Source: an uncultured Bdellovibrionales bacterium (lineage in GTDB: Bacteria; Bdellovibrionota; Bdellovibrionia; Bdellovibrionales; Bdellovibrionaceae). From it: DNA of 50,731 nucleotides. The notes below the pieces were generated by a model, which saw only the letters and a list, made by a program, of their open reading frames with translations, was not told the origin of the DNA and made no database searches. Positions within the stretch are counted from its first letter, which is position 1. Each line of letters opens with the position of its first letter. Position numbers and translations under genes: made by a program. Shown piece by piece: positions 41,058 to 49,699 of this stretch. The DNA lies in contig CAIYID010000065.1 in the NCBI GenBank assembly GCA_903926205.1, positions 1-50,731 on the forward strand. Reading direction: 5' to 3'.

Positions 41058-41957
41058 ATGAAACTTCCTTCAGGTTGGTATGCTATTTTAGAAGCTCGTG
41101 AAGTTCAGGGAAAGAAACCTTTGCATGTGAAACGCTTTGGTCTTCCTCTGGTGGCGTGGAGGAAATCTCAGGGGCAGATCGTCGTGATGAGTGATCTTTG
41201 TCCTCATCGACGGGCGAAGCTGAGTTTGGGGAAAATCGTTGAAGATGAGATCGAGTGTCCTTTTCATGGTTTTAGATTTGGGGCTAAGGGCGCTTGTCAG
41301 TGGATTCCGGAAATTGAAAAAGCAGCTCCCGGTATTTCTGTGGCCAGCTATCCCGTCGTCGAAAATCATGGACTCATTTGGCTTCATTGGAGAGCGAATG
41401 AAGATACTGAGGTGAAGCCTCCCTGGTTTACGAAAGTACCGAAGGATTTATACTCACATCAGTATTCTGAAATTTGGCCGGTGCATTTTACACGTTCTGT
41501 TGAGAATCAACTTGATTATGCCCATCTTTCCTTTGTTCATCGAACGTCCATTGGACGTTTTTTTCAACCGACAAAAAAACCTTTTAGTGAATTAGAAAAA
41601 AAAGGTTTGAAATACTACTTTAATGAATCTCAAAAAAGTTTTATTGAATTTCTTTTTCCGAATATTTGGCTTAATCATATTAGTTCAAGCTATATGATCA
41701 CTGTCGCTTTTGCGCCGATTGACGAGGAACACACCAAGTTGTACTTGCAAGTGCATCGCAGTTTTGTCACCTGGCCGCCGTTCTCCTGGCTGATTAATTT
41801 GAGTGATATCATAATGAATCGCTGGGTTCTCAGCCAAGATCGTCGAGTGGTCGTATCTCAAGAGCCTGGGAATACATTAGAGGCCGACGAGCAACTTGTC
41901 GGAAGTGATCAGTTTATCAGGCATTTCAGAAAATGGCTGGCCGGCAAGACCCAATAA
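41058..41957 (+). CDS. Rieske-type non-haem iron oxygenase
   Basis: The 299-residue protein has a Rieske [2Fe-2S] site: CPH at 48-50 and CPFH at 67-70. The mononuclear-iron motif NQLDYAHLSFVH follows (D153, H156, H161), as in ring-hydroxylating and O-demethylating oxygenases. It resembles the short alpha-subunit-only group that includes vanillate demethylase and pheophorbide oxygenase. No reductase gene is adjacent. GTG at 41055 is an alternative start. It follows the ATP-grasp-like gene, so it could tailor that enzyme's product. Confidence 0.88.
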   Translation: MKLPSGWYAILEAREVQGKKPLHVKRFGLPLVAWRKSQGQIVVMSDLCPHRRAKLSLGKIVEDEIECPFHGFRFGAKGACQWIPEIEKAAPGISVASYPVVENHGLIWLHWRANEDTEVKPPWFTKVPKDLYSHQYSEIWPVHFTRSVENQLDYAHLSFVHRTSIGRFFQPTKKPFSELEKKGLKYYFNESQKSFIEFLFPNIWLNHISSSYMITVAFAPIDEEHTKLYLQVHRSFVTWPPFSWLINLSDIIMNRWVLSQDRRVVVSQEPGNTLEADEQLVGSDQFIRHFRKWLAGKTQ

Positions 41958-41996
41958 AGCGGCACACTCTTTGATCTCTCGATCATCGAGGTGTTT

Positions 41997-44900
41997 ATGT
42001 CATATTGCCAACTCAATAATAAGCCAGAGAACTGTAAAAAAATTGTACAGGTGTTAAGCCTAAATCGGCGAAGACGAAGTGAGTGGCTAAGACGAAGCTT
42101 TGATCATTTTGCCTATCTTCTGAATTTTTTATTGGCGGTCCTTCTTGTGACCACAACGGCCTTAGCCGATAATGCCTTCAATCACGAATTGGATGGTATC
42201 CTTACAAAACTAAGTGATCCTAATCCAACTGTTGTCAGTGAAAATGCTAAAAAACTTTCTAACTTTCCTTTTCGTGAGGCAGAAGCTTCGCTCATAGGGC
42301 TTATTCGGGGTCAGATTTCTCGGGGTTCTGATGGCTTGAATACTTACATACTTGCGGCTGCACTTGAGGCTTTAAATAGCATTGGAACTGATAAAGCGGC
42401 CTTAGAACTAGCTCAATTGAAGTCTGATTTTGAACAATTGCCGGTCACGGATCGACTCAAACAGCCGTCAAAGGTTCGTATCTCTGAAAACATTATTACT
42501 TCCATTAATCTGACGCAAGATCGTAAGAATCCACTTCCCTTGGGACTCTCAATACAAATACCAAAAAATTCACCCATCGTAGAAAAAGATGGTATTCGAC
42601 ATTTGACGGTCAATGGAAAAGAACACAAGTTTTTTAATGATCAGGTTTCTCGGCTGGCAAGGCAAGGTGATGAGGCCGCAAAGACACTTCTCAGTGTGAC
42701 GAGTGAATTTTTAACAGATTCTGTTTTGACTAATATCGCCACCAATACAGCGTTTAAAATCATTGGCCGTGATATAGAAGCCAAAGAGGCGCTTTCTATT
42801 TTACTTCGAATGAAGGGAAAAAATCCAATTTTTGTGGGACCTGCTGGTGCAGGAAAAACCACCATTGCCCAACGATTAGCTCAAGTTATAGCGACGGAGT
42901 TATCAGACTTAGATCTTTACGCAGAATTGCGTGGAGCAACGATTTTAGAGACCACGCCGGCACAAATTTCAAGACTAGCAAAATCTGATTCTAGTTCTGC
43001 TCAAGCGTCCGCGATTGAGGACTTTTTTAATTCTGTGCTTGCGATGGAGAAAAAAACAGAGCGTCCGGTCATAGTATTTATTGACGAAATTCATACTCTT
43101 TCCGAAGCACAAATTGAAGCGATGAAGCCTTATCTGGATAGTTCTTCTCGTGGCGTTCGTCTTGTTGGTGCAACAACGGGCAAAGAATTCAATATGGCCT
43201 TTAAACAAAATGAAGCCATTAAACGTCGACTACACACGATTGCCGTGACTGAATTTTCTATTGAAAAAACGATTGAAGTGGTCAAGCAAACTTGGCAGGG
43301 CCAGATTGAAAATCATTATGGCGTTCAGTTTACTGAAAGGGCGGTTAAAAATATCGTGCAAAGTTCACAAGTCTTGCTTCCGGATAATGGACGTTTTGAT
43401 GCTGCCATTAAAGTTATGCAAGATCTTGCGATTTCTGAGCGAGAAACTCGACAAAGCAATAAAAATCAAAATATTCAAATTGATGAAACTCAGGTGAGTG
43501 CCTTCTTGCAAAGCCGTCTTGGTTATCCCGTGAATCCTCGCGATGGAAAAGCGATGAAAAAATATCGTCTGGAACTTGAAAATAAATTGAACGAAGATGT
43601 TTTGTTTCAGACCGGCATGGTGGAAAGCACTCTTGATCTTTGGATGGAACTTATGGGCGATGCAGAACGAGGCGTTCGCGTGCAGGCCTTACTTGGCCCG
43701 ACGGGAACTGGTAAATCCGAGCTCGGCCGTTCGCTCGCAAAGCATGTTTTTAGTAATGAAGGCGCGTTTTTTGAAATTGATGCTAATACTTATAAAACAG
43801 GTGGGCTTGCCGTTAACAGTTTATTAGGGGCGCCCAACGGAGTCGTTAGTTCTGATAAAACCTCTGGTGTACTCTTAGATTATTTGGATGATCCTGCCAG
43901 AGGAAAATTTGGCGGAATTATTTTGATCAATGAAGCAGAACGGATGCCTCCTCAAGTCTGGGAACGAATCATGGAAATGTTAGACACCGGTGAAGTGACT
44001 GGTGGTGACGGTAAGGTGCGAAGGCTCAAACGTCATTTGATTATCTTTACCTCAAATAGAACTGATAAAATTATTTTTCCTCCTGGTATTGAAAAATTAA
44101 ATCAAGAAGAAATGACTAAACACATTGCCTCTTTCGATAATGATAAATTGCGTGAGGCTTATAAACAAAAATCCTCTGGAAGAGATGAGTTTGTTTTGCC
44201 AGAGCCCATCATTGCTCGCGTGGATCGTTGGTCTTTGGCTCGCCCAATCACTTTGGACATGGCGAAAGCCATCGCCCACAAAATTGCCGCAAAAACTCTT
44301 GAAAAATTGAGTCAACGTTTTGAACTAAAGATAACGGCGGATTCGTCTGTGGCAGATGCGATCACTGAACGCAGTTATCAATACGGCATGGGCGCAAGAC
44401 CCGTGATCAAAGCCGTGCAAAGTTTTCTTCAAAAAATAGTCGGAAGTGCCGTGGCCGAAATGAGTGAACACTCCGGTCAAACGCTTTCTATTAGCGTGGA
44501 AGCGAATCATCTTAAAGCGAAGCTGAATGCTCTCCAAGCCAATGCCCATGAAAGCACACTGGCTTTACCTAAGGCTCCGTCTCTTGATCCTTTGGATGAT
44601 CCAGCTTTTGCACAAAAAATGAAAAATCTACTACCGAGTTTAAGAGAAAAAATCATTGGTCAAGAAGATGCGATCAAAGCGATTGCCCAATCTGTGATAG
44701 CTAAAATAAGTGATCCCTCTGCGAGTAAAAGACCAACGGCATTATTTTTAGTGGGCTCCACAGGTACGGGAAAAACTTCGATCGCGAAAGCTTTAGCGAA
44801 AGCTCTTTACAATAATGCTGATCGCGCAGAGGTCATTGATTTAGGTAAAGTGAACTTTGAAGGGGCCTTGAATGATATCTTTGGTTCTAAAAAAGGCTAT

Positions 44901-46301
44901 GTCGGTTCTTTGGATCCTTCTCAGTTTGAAGAAATTCTCAATCGTAATCCTGAAGGTGGCGTCATCGTATTTGATGAGGCTTCCAATATGGGTGGTGATA
45001 GTAAACAATTAAAAAATGCACTTTTCAAACAAGGCTTCTACAGTCTCTTAGAAGAAGGTATTTGGACTTCGTCCGCTACAAATAGAACCTTTGATCTTTC
45101 AAAATACGTTTTTATTTTCACGGGTAATGACGGCGAAAGATTATTTGCAGGGGTTGATTCTGATGATTTAAGACTCACGACCTATCAAGAAAATAAAGAG
45201 CGAAGCAAAGTGCAAAAAATCTTACTTGAGGCCGGAGTGCCCGAAGCTTTCTTAGGTCGAATGGCAAATGTGATTTTGATGAAGCCACTCCTATCTACGG
45301 AAATTAAAAAAATCGCAGAAGTAATGCTTAAAGAGACTTTAAAATCCTATGAAGAACGCGGTATGAAATTTGAAATCGCTCCGGATTTTTATGACAAATT
45401 AGCACGCGCCTTTTACAGTCATGATCAAGGGGCTCGCTCAATAAGATCTATGTTTGATTCAGGATTTAAATCAACTTTGGCAAATCTGATTATTCAAGGC
45501 GGCGGTCTTAAGGCGTTGATAGGTCAAAGTATTCATATTGGCCTTACAGATACACTGTCGAGCCAGCCCTATCTTAAATCCACGGAAGCTCGCAAGGTTG
45601 AGTTGACTCTTGAGGCGAAGTCACTCAGCGGTCAAGTGGTAGAGACCATCACAGAAGATTTGACGACGAGTGCTATCAAGGTAAATAAACCAACACTCAA
45701 AGATGCTCTGGGAATAGCGGTACATGAAGCCGGTCATGCCATTGTCAATAATCCAGAATTGACGGGTCAAAAACTGGCTTATCTCACGATCATCGGAACT
45801 GGAAATATGGGCGGTTATGCTCGCTACGAAGAAGCACAAGTGAAATCCCAGGCCTTCACTCGTACAAAACTCGTAGCCATTGTGGCAAAAATGCTTGCGG
45901 GAGCTCGTGCCCAGCAATTGTATGGTCAGCCACAAGATGCCGGTTGGAAGCAAGATCTTAAACAGGCCAATGAATTAATTAGTAAGAGCGTTCTTGAATA
46001 TGGATTGGGCCCAGCAGAACTTCATGGCGTTTTAATGACAGAGGGAAAGCCACAACTTTCACCAAAACAAATGCAAATTCTTTATCAGACAGTGAGTGAA
46101 ATTTACCAAGAAGCGGATCTTTTTGCAGTTAAAACATTGAGAGATAATTGGCAGCTTCTTCGTGATGTGAGTGCCGCTCTTATTAAAAAAGGCTCAATGA
46201 CTGGTGACGAGTTCTCTGAACTAAGAAGTCACAGTCTTGCTTCGCACACTGGAATTAAACGACAACCACCCAGTCAACTCCGCTGCGATATGGTTTTTTA
46301 A
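41997..46301 (+). CDS. Exported triple-AAA+ ATPase fused to an FtsH-type M41 protease
   Basis: ATG at 41997 (GAGG five bases upstream) gives 1434 residues; the numbers here count from a GTG two codons earlier. A basic stretch (NRRRRSEWLRRS) precedes a hydrophobic core (41-58) and an ALA/D cut near 59, a Sec signal peptide or anchor. A helical region follows. AAA+ 1 (ClpB D1-like) has Walker A 283-291 and Walker B FIDE with D365/E366. AAA+ 2 (ClpB D2-like) has Walker A 568-577, but its Walker B reads LINE, with N647 for Asp. AAA+ 3 has Walker A 921-930 and FDE 994-996. The C-terminus is an M41 peptidase: HEAGH 1245-1249 and third ligand D1322 (QDLKQANELI). I know of no protein with this order. 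Confidence 0.88.
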   Translation: MSYCQLNNKPENCKKIVQVLSLNRRRRSEWLRRSFDHFAYLLNFLLAVLLVTTTALADNAFNHELDGILTKLSDPNPTVVSENAKKLSNFPFREAEASLIGLIRGQISRGSDGLNTYILAAALEALNSIGTDKAALELAQLKSDFEQLPVTDRLKQPSKVRISENIITSINLTQDRKNPLPLGLSIQIPKNSPIVEKDGIRHLTVNGKEHKFFNDQVSRLARQGDEAAKTLLSVTSEFLTDSVLTNIATNTAFKIIGRDIEAKEALSILLRMKGKNPIFVGPAGAGKTTIAQRLAQVIATELSDLDLYAELRGATILETTPAQISRLAKSDSSSAQASAIEDFFNSVLAMEKKTERPVIVFIDEIHTLSEAQIEAMKPYLDSSSRGVRLVGATTGKEFNMAFKQNEAIKRRLHTIAVTEFSIEKTIEVVKQTWQGQIENHYGVQFTERAVKNIVQSSQVLLPDNGRFDAAIKVMQDLAISERETRQSNKNQNIQIDETQVSAFLQSRLGYPVNPRDGKAMKKYRLELENKLNEDVLFQTGMVESTLDLWMELMGDAERGVRVQALLGPTGTGKSELGRSLAKHVFSNEGAFFEIDANTYKTGGLAVNSLLGAPNGVVSSDKTSGVLLDYLDDPARGKFGGIILINEAERMPPQVWERIMEMLDTGEVTGGDGKVRRLKRHLIIFTSNRTDKIIFPPGIEKLNQEEMTKHIASFDNDKLREAYKQKSSGRDEFVLPEPIIARVDRWSLARPITLDMAKAIAHKIAAKTLEKLSQRFELKITADSSVADAITERSYQYGMGARPVIKAVQSFLQKIVGSAVAEMSEHSGQTLSISVEANHLKAKLNALQANAHESTLALPKAPSLDPLDDPAFAQKMKNLLPSLREKIIGQEDAIKAIAQSVIAKISDPSASKRPTALFLVGSTGTGKTSIAKALAKALYNNADRAEVIDLGKVNFEGALNDIFGSKKGYVGSLDPSQFEEILNRNPEGGVIVFDEASNMGGDSKQLKNALFKQGFYSLLEEGIWTSSATNRTFDLSKYVFIFTGNDGERLFAGVDSDDLRLTTYQENKERSKVQKILLEAGVPEAFLGRMANVILMKPLLSTEIKKIAEVMLKETLKSYEERGMKFEIAPDFYDKLARAFYSHDQGARSIRSMFDSGFKSTLANLIIQGGGLKALIGQSIHIGLTDTLSSQPYLKSTEARKVELTLEAKSLSGQVVETITEDLTTSAIKVNKPTLKDALGIAVHEAGHAIVNNPELTGQKLAYLTIIGTGNMGGYARYEEAQVKSQAFTRTKLVAIVAKMLAGARAQQLYGQPQDAGWKQDLKQANELISKSVLEYGLGPAELHGVLMTEGKPQLSPKQMQILYQTVSEIYQEADLFAVKTLRDNWQLLRDVSAALIKKGSMTGDEFSELRSHSLASHTGIKRQPPSQLRCDMVF
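42033..42064 (+). repeat. 32-base leader block, copy 1
   Basis: This block encodes CKKIVQVLSL near the N-terminus of the AAA+ protease. It matches 49736-49767 at 29 of 32 bases, at the same distance (36 bases) from the ATG. The second half, GACAGGTG-like into TTAAGCCTAAA, is identical. Confidence 0.85.
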
Positions 46302-46321
46302 CTGCGAGAACATAATCGCCG

Positions 46322-49300
46322 ATGAATAAAAAAATCCTAGCTTCACTCTTATTATTTTTGTTAGTGAGCGGTCCGATGGCCCTGGCGGGGCCATCGCTCT
46401 GTCGGGACCTTTTTTATCAGGATCATCAAGATACAAAGAAGACAGATAAGTCTGATAAAACCGATAAAAACGACGAAAGAAAGTTCCCAAAGCCATCTAC
46501 CGAAATTACATCCAGTGAGCTTTCCGCGGAAGCGGCTCATAAAATGATTACCGTTCCAGAATTTCAATTCATCCGCGCGGAAGCAGAAAAACGTGGAATT
46601 CGCGTTTGGCTTTTTGGTGGCACCGCTTCGAGTTATCTTCATTATGTGAAGTGGAATTTGAGACGTGAAAAAGGTCTCAATCAATTACAAGCCGATCGCT
46701 TTGATTTTGATTACACCAATATTTTTAGAAGCACTCAAGATTTGGATATTGTGGTGGATGGCTCTGCCGAACAAGCCCGAGAATTTCAAAAGACGATTGC
46801 CGGAAAATTCCCTCATTTTCTTGGGGCCAAGGCCGCGAAGTGGGAAGTTCGCACCTTAAGAGCTCGGATGGGACAACCAGGTCAGGTGGGTTATAAGGAA
46901 GCCCTTTTGGGTGATGAAGATTTTAATAGGCAAAATTCTGATTCAAATTCCTTAGGTATGGTAGAGGTGACACATTCTAAAGAACCCGTGGTTCGTGATT
47001 TGCGTCACTGGGACTCTGTGAACAGTCCCTTTCTGCAGGATGCATTGAATGATCGGATTAGTTTTTTTAGAAGTCGTCAGCATTTCACAACTTCAAGAGC
47101 AAAAGCCGGAGAAAACCCTGAAATTCTTTCTGTCATTCGTCTTTTGGTCAAGGCCTTCCAGTATGAACTAACTTTTTCAGAAAATGAATTTATCGAAATG
47201 AAAGCCATTGTCGATCAATTTGATCCAAAACAATTGCAAAACGCGGCAGCAAAACACCGTCTTGAAGAGACCGCAATAAAATTAGTCATGCATGCGACCA
47301 ATATTGAATATGCAATGGATCAACTTGATCGACTGGGACTAAGAAAAAAATTGATTGAAATGGGAGCCAAAAATAAAATAAATAGTATGAGCTGGTGGTT
47401 GTATCGAGAGCCCCTTCGTTCAAAACCCGTTGGTCAGGGTAAAGGTCAAACTGCGAAAGAACTCGGCATTAAAGTTGTCGCCCATGAAACAATTAGTTTC
47501 TTAGCTTATGAATCCATCACTCGGGCTCACTCCGGCGAACCTAATGTTTTAGAATCAAGACGGGGTACCGTAGGAGAGGCGGCTGCTTTTGGAGATGGCT
47601 TTTATACTCGTATTGGGCGAAAGGGCGCTGTTAATTCAGGATTAACAATCCGATTTACCATTGATCCTAATGCGAGAGAAGGTGTTTTGAACGGCTCCGT
47701 AGATCAGCTTGGGGATTTTACTCGCCAAGGTGATTATATTATTTTCCATAATAAGAAAGCACTAAAAGTCATTCCCGAATCACTCAACTTAAGTCTTAAT
47801 GATTTAATCAATATGGCTCAATCAGAAGATAATGCCGTAGATCATTCGAACTTAGCCTTGATAGAAAAATTTAAGCGTCAACTCAACGTGGCTAAAGTCA
47901 CTGATGATCTACAGCAACTGCTTGAATCAAAAACCGAAGAAGATCTTGATAAGCTTATTTATGTCTTATCTGGTTTTCAATATTCAAATATCGAAAAATT
48001 GATTTCAAAAGAAGTTTTTGAAGCTGTCGCTAAGAATATATTTCTTCACGTTTCATCCTTGGCGCAGTCCTCTGACGAGAAAGACATCGTTCGATATATA
48101 AGAACAGTTGGATCAATTTTAAAAACAATCGATTCGCTTGAACTTCTTAAATCAAAGAATTTTTTTGATCACCTTAAACATTTGATTCAAACTCCGACCA
48201 CGGGCTTTGAAATAAAAAAACAGGCTGTATTTGAGTTGATGCAATCAAATGAAAATTTAGAAAAGCCCTTTAATTTTAGAAATATGTTGAGTCCTACTCG
48301 AGCGAAAGAGATAGAAGCTGAAGTGAGTCAATGGCAAAACTCTCTTGATATTAGAAAGAAAAAATTCGCACAAGAGCAAATTCGTCAGTGGTTGGAATCC
48401 AATGAAAATGGTGATGTCGATAAACTTCAAGTTCTTTATGATTCAGTGTTTTTTAATTTGAATTACAAAAACATCAGTGGGTATTCGACACTTCTTCTTG
48501 CTGACTACTTTGAACAAAAACCAATCATTGATTGGTTAATTAAAAAATCGGATTTTGATTTTTCTGAAAAAGATCAGCAAGGATATAATCAACTCGAACA
48601 ATTGCTTTTGATAGGAAAAACCGAATTAGTTGATGAAATCAAAAAAGCAAGACCTGAAGTTTCGACGCGTGAGATTATTGTGCGCGAACGTAATGAAGAC
48701 GGTTCACCGATCATTGATTTTGTTCCGATTGTGCCAAAAAAATATATTATGGGCAGTGAAAAATTTTTTCCTACCGGGGAATTGATGATTCGAAAAGAAA
48801 AGCAGGTTCTTGTAACGCTCACTAAACCTTTTGAGATCTTATCAACTCCAACAACGAATAAAATCTGGCATGATTTGACAGAACTACTCAAAGAAACTTT
48901 TCCAGGAGAATTTGATGATTTGAATTCATCTCCAAAACATTTAGCTCCCCCAATTAAAAAGCCTACCAGTGGATTGCATAAATTGACGGAAAGTTTCAAT
49001 CATTTTTTTCGAAAGGAAATACCTGAAGAATTACCGCCACCAGATCCGGAGACTTTACCTGTGGTACAGGTCTCTCATACCACCGTGTCGAAATGGCTTG
49101 AAGGAGTGAATAAATTATCGAAGACGGACGATGAAAAAATTCAGGCGACGTTACTGACGCTTTTTCCACGGCATAAAAAAGGGGATTCTTACGAGCTTCC
49201 AACTGAGGCAGAGCGAGAATTTGTGCAACGAAACCAGGGCTTAGCGGTAGGAAAATATTCTTTTGGCAACTCTGATAAAAGACTTTCTGAATCGGCATGG

Positions 49301-49630
49301 GTTGCTAGAAATATGGAAGAGTATTATATCCATCGGCCAGTGGGTGGGAAGAAACCAATTATGGTGAATGGTCGCCCAGTTTATGATGTTCAAGGTTTAG
49401 TTGAAGAATGGGTAAAAAACTTGGATGATGAAAAAGTGCATGGGGGCATTGATCCTCAGGGTGCGGATACGGGTTGGAGCCATCGGATTGTACGTGGTCA
49501 CGGAATTATTAGTGTTGGGATTTCGAGGTCAGACTATGGCGCGAATTACGAAAGAAATTCTCATCACAAGGACTCCGTCGGTCAATATATCAGTCTGGGT
49601 TTCCGTATAATCAGAAGATCTAATCAATAA
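46322..49630 (+). CDS. Exported multidomain protein: nucleotidyltransferase, ART-like, ankyrin, FGE-like
   Basis: The 1102-residue protein has a signal peptide (MNKKILASLLLFLLVSGPMA, cut near ALA/G). A nucleotidyltransferase-like domain has FGGTASS (GG 99-100) and DLDIVVD (D140, D142). A region at ~385-490 (HETISFLAYE, GDGFYTRIG, DYIIFHNKKALKV) looks like an ADP-ribosyltransferase fold, a weaker call. Helices, then ankyrin-like repeats (GYSTLLLADYF, GYNQLEQLLLIGK at 720-775), come next. The C-terminal ~300 residues are FGE-sulfatase-like: KKYIMGS, LTKPFEILSTPTTNKIW, YELPTEAEREF, LGFRII. Its only cysteine is C27, so the FGE catalytic cysteines are absent. It starts 20 bases after the AAA+ protease gene. 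Confidence 0.75.
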   Translation: MNKKILASLLLFLLVSGPMALAGPSLCRDLFYQDHQDTKKTDKSDKTDKNDERKFPKPSTEITSSELSAEAAHKMITVPEFQFIRAEAEKRGIRVWLFGGTASSYLHYVKWNLRREKGLNQLQADRFDFDYTNIFRSTQDLDIVVDGSAEQAREFQKTIAGKFPHFLGAKAAKWEVRTLRARMGQPGQVGYKEALLGDEDFNRQNSDSNSLGMVEVTHSKEPVVRDLRHWDSVNSPFLQDALNDRISFFRSRQHFTTSRAKAGENPEILSVIRLLVKAFQYELTFSENEFIEMKAIVDQFDPKQLQNAAAKHRLEETAIKLVMHATNIEYAMDQLDRLGLRKKLIEMGAKNKINSMSWWLYREPLRSKPVGQGKGQTAKELGIKVVAHETISFLAYESITRAHSGEPNVLESRRGTVGEAAAFGDGFYTRIGRKGAVNSGLTIRFTIDPNAREGVLNGSVDQLGDFTRQGDYIIFHNKKALKVIPESLNLSLNDLINMAQSEDNAVDHSNLALIEKFKRQLNVAKVTDDLQQLLESKTEEDLDKLIYVLSGFQYSNIEKLISKEVFEAVAKNIFLHVSSLAQSSDEKDIVRYIRTVGSILKTIDSLELLKSKNFFDHLKHLIQTPTTGFEIKKQAVFELMQSNENLEKPFNFRNMLSPTRAKEIEAEVSQWQNSLDIRKKKFAQEQIRQWLESNENGDVDKLQVLYDSVFFNLNYKNISGYSTLLLADYFEQKPIIDWLIKKSDFDFSEKDQQGYNQLEQLLLIGKTELVDEIKKARPEVSTREIIVRERNEDGSPIIDFVPIVPKKYIMGSEKFFPTGELMIRKEKQVLVTLTKPFEILSTPTTNKIWHDLTELLKETFPGEFDDLNSSPKHLAPPIKKPTSGLHKLTESFNHFFRKEIPEELPPPDPETLPVVQVSHTTVSKWLEGVNKLSKTDDEKIQATLLTLFPRHKKGDSYELPTEAEREFVQRNQGLAVGKYSFGNSDKRLSESAWVARNMEEYYIHRPVGGKKPIMVNGRPVYDVQGLVEEWVKNLDDEKVHGGIDPQGADTGWSHRIVRGHGIISVGISRSDYGANYERNSHHKDSVGQYISLGFRIIRRSNQ

Positions 49631-49699
49631 TTCAATTCGTCGTGTGATTCATTTGCGGGCATAGGCATAGTCCTTGAACAGTAGATGTTAGAGGTTCCT

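Noticed and set aside
31142-41957. Bioluminescence locus
   Set aside because: LuxC- and LuxE-like proteins are present, but no luxA or luxB is in the window, and the exporter and GNAT point to a metabolite pathway.
41991-41996. GTG at 41991 as the start of the AAA+ protease
   Set aside because: The ATG at 41997 aligns exactly with the 49700 protein leader and has GAGG at five-base spacing.
46322-46402. Lipoprotein call for the multidomain protein from C27
   Set aside because: The residue before C27 is Leu, which does not fit a lipobox; a signal peptidase I site at ALA/G is better.
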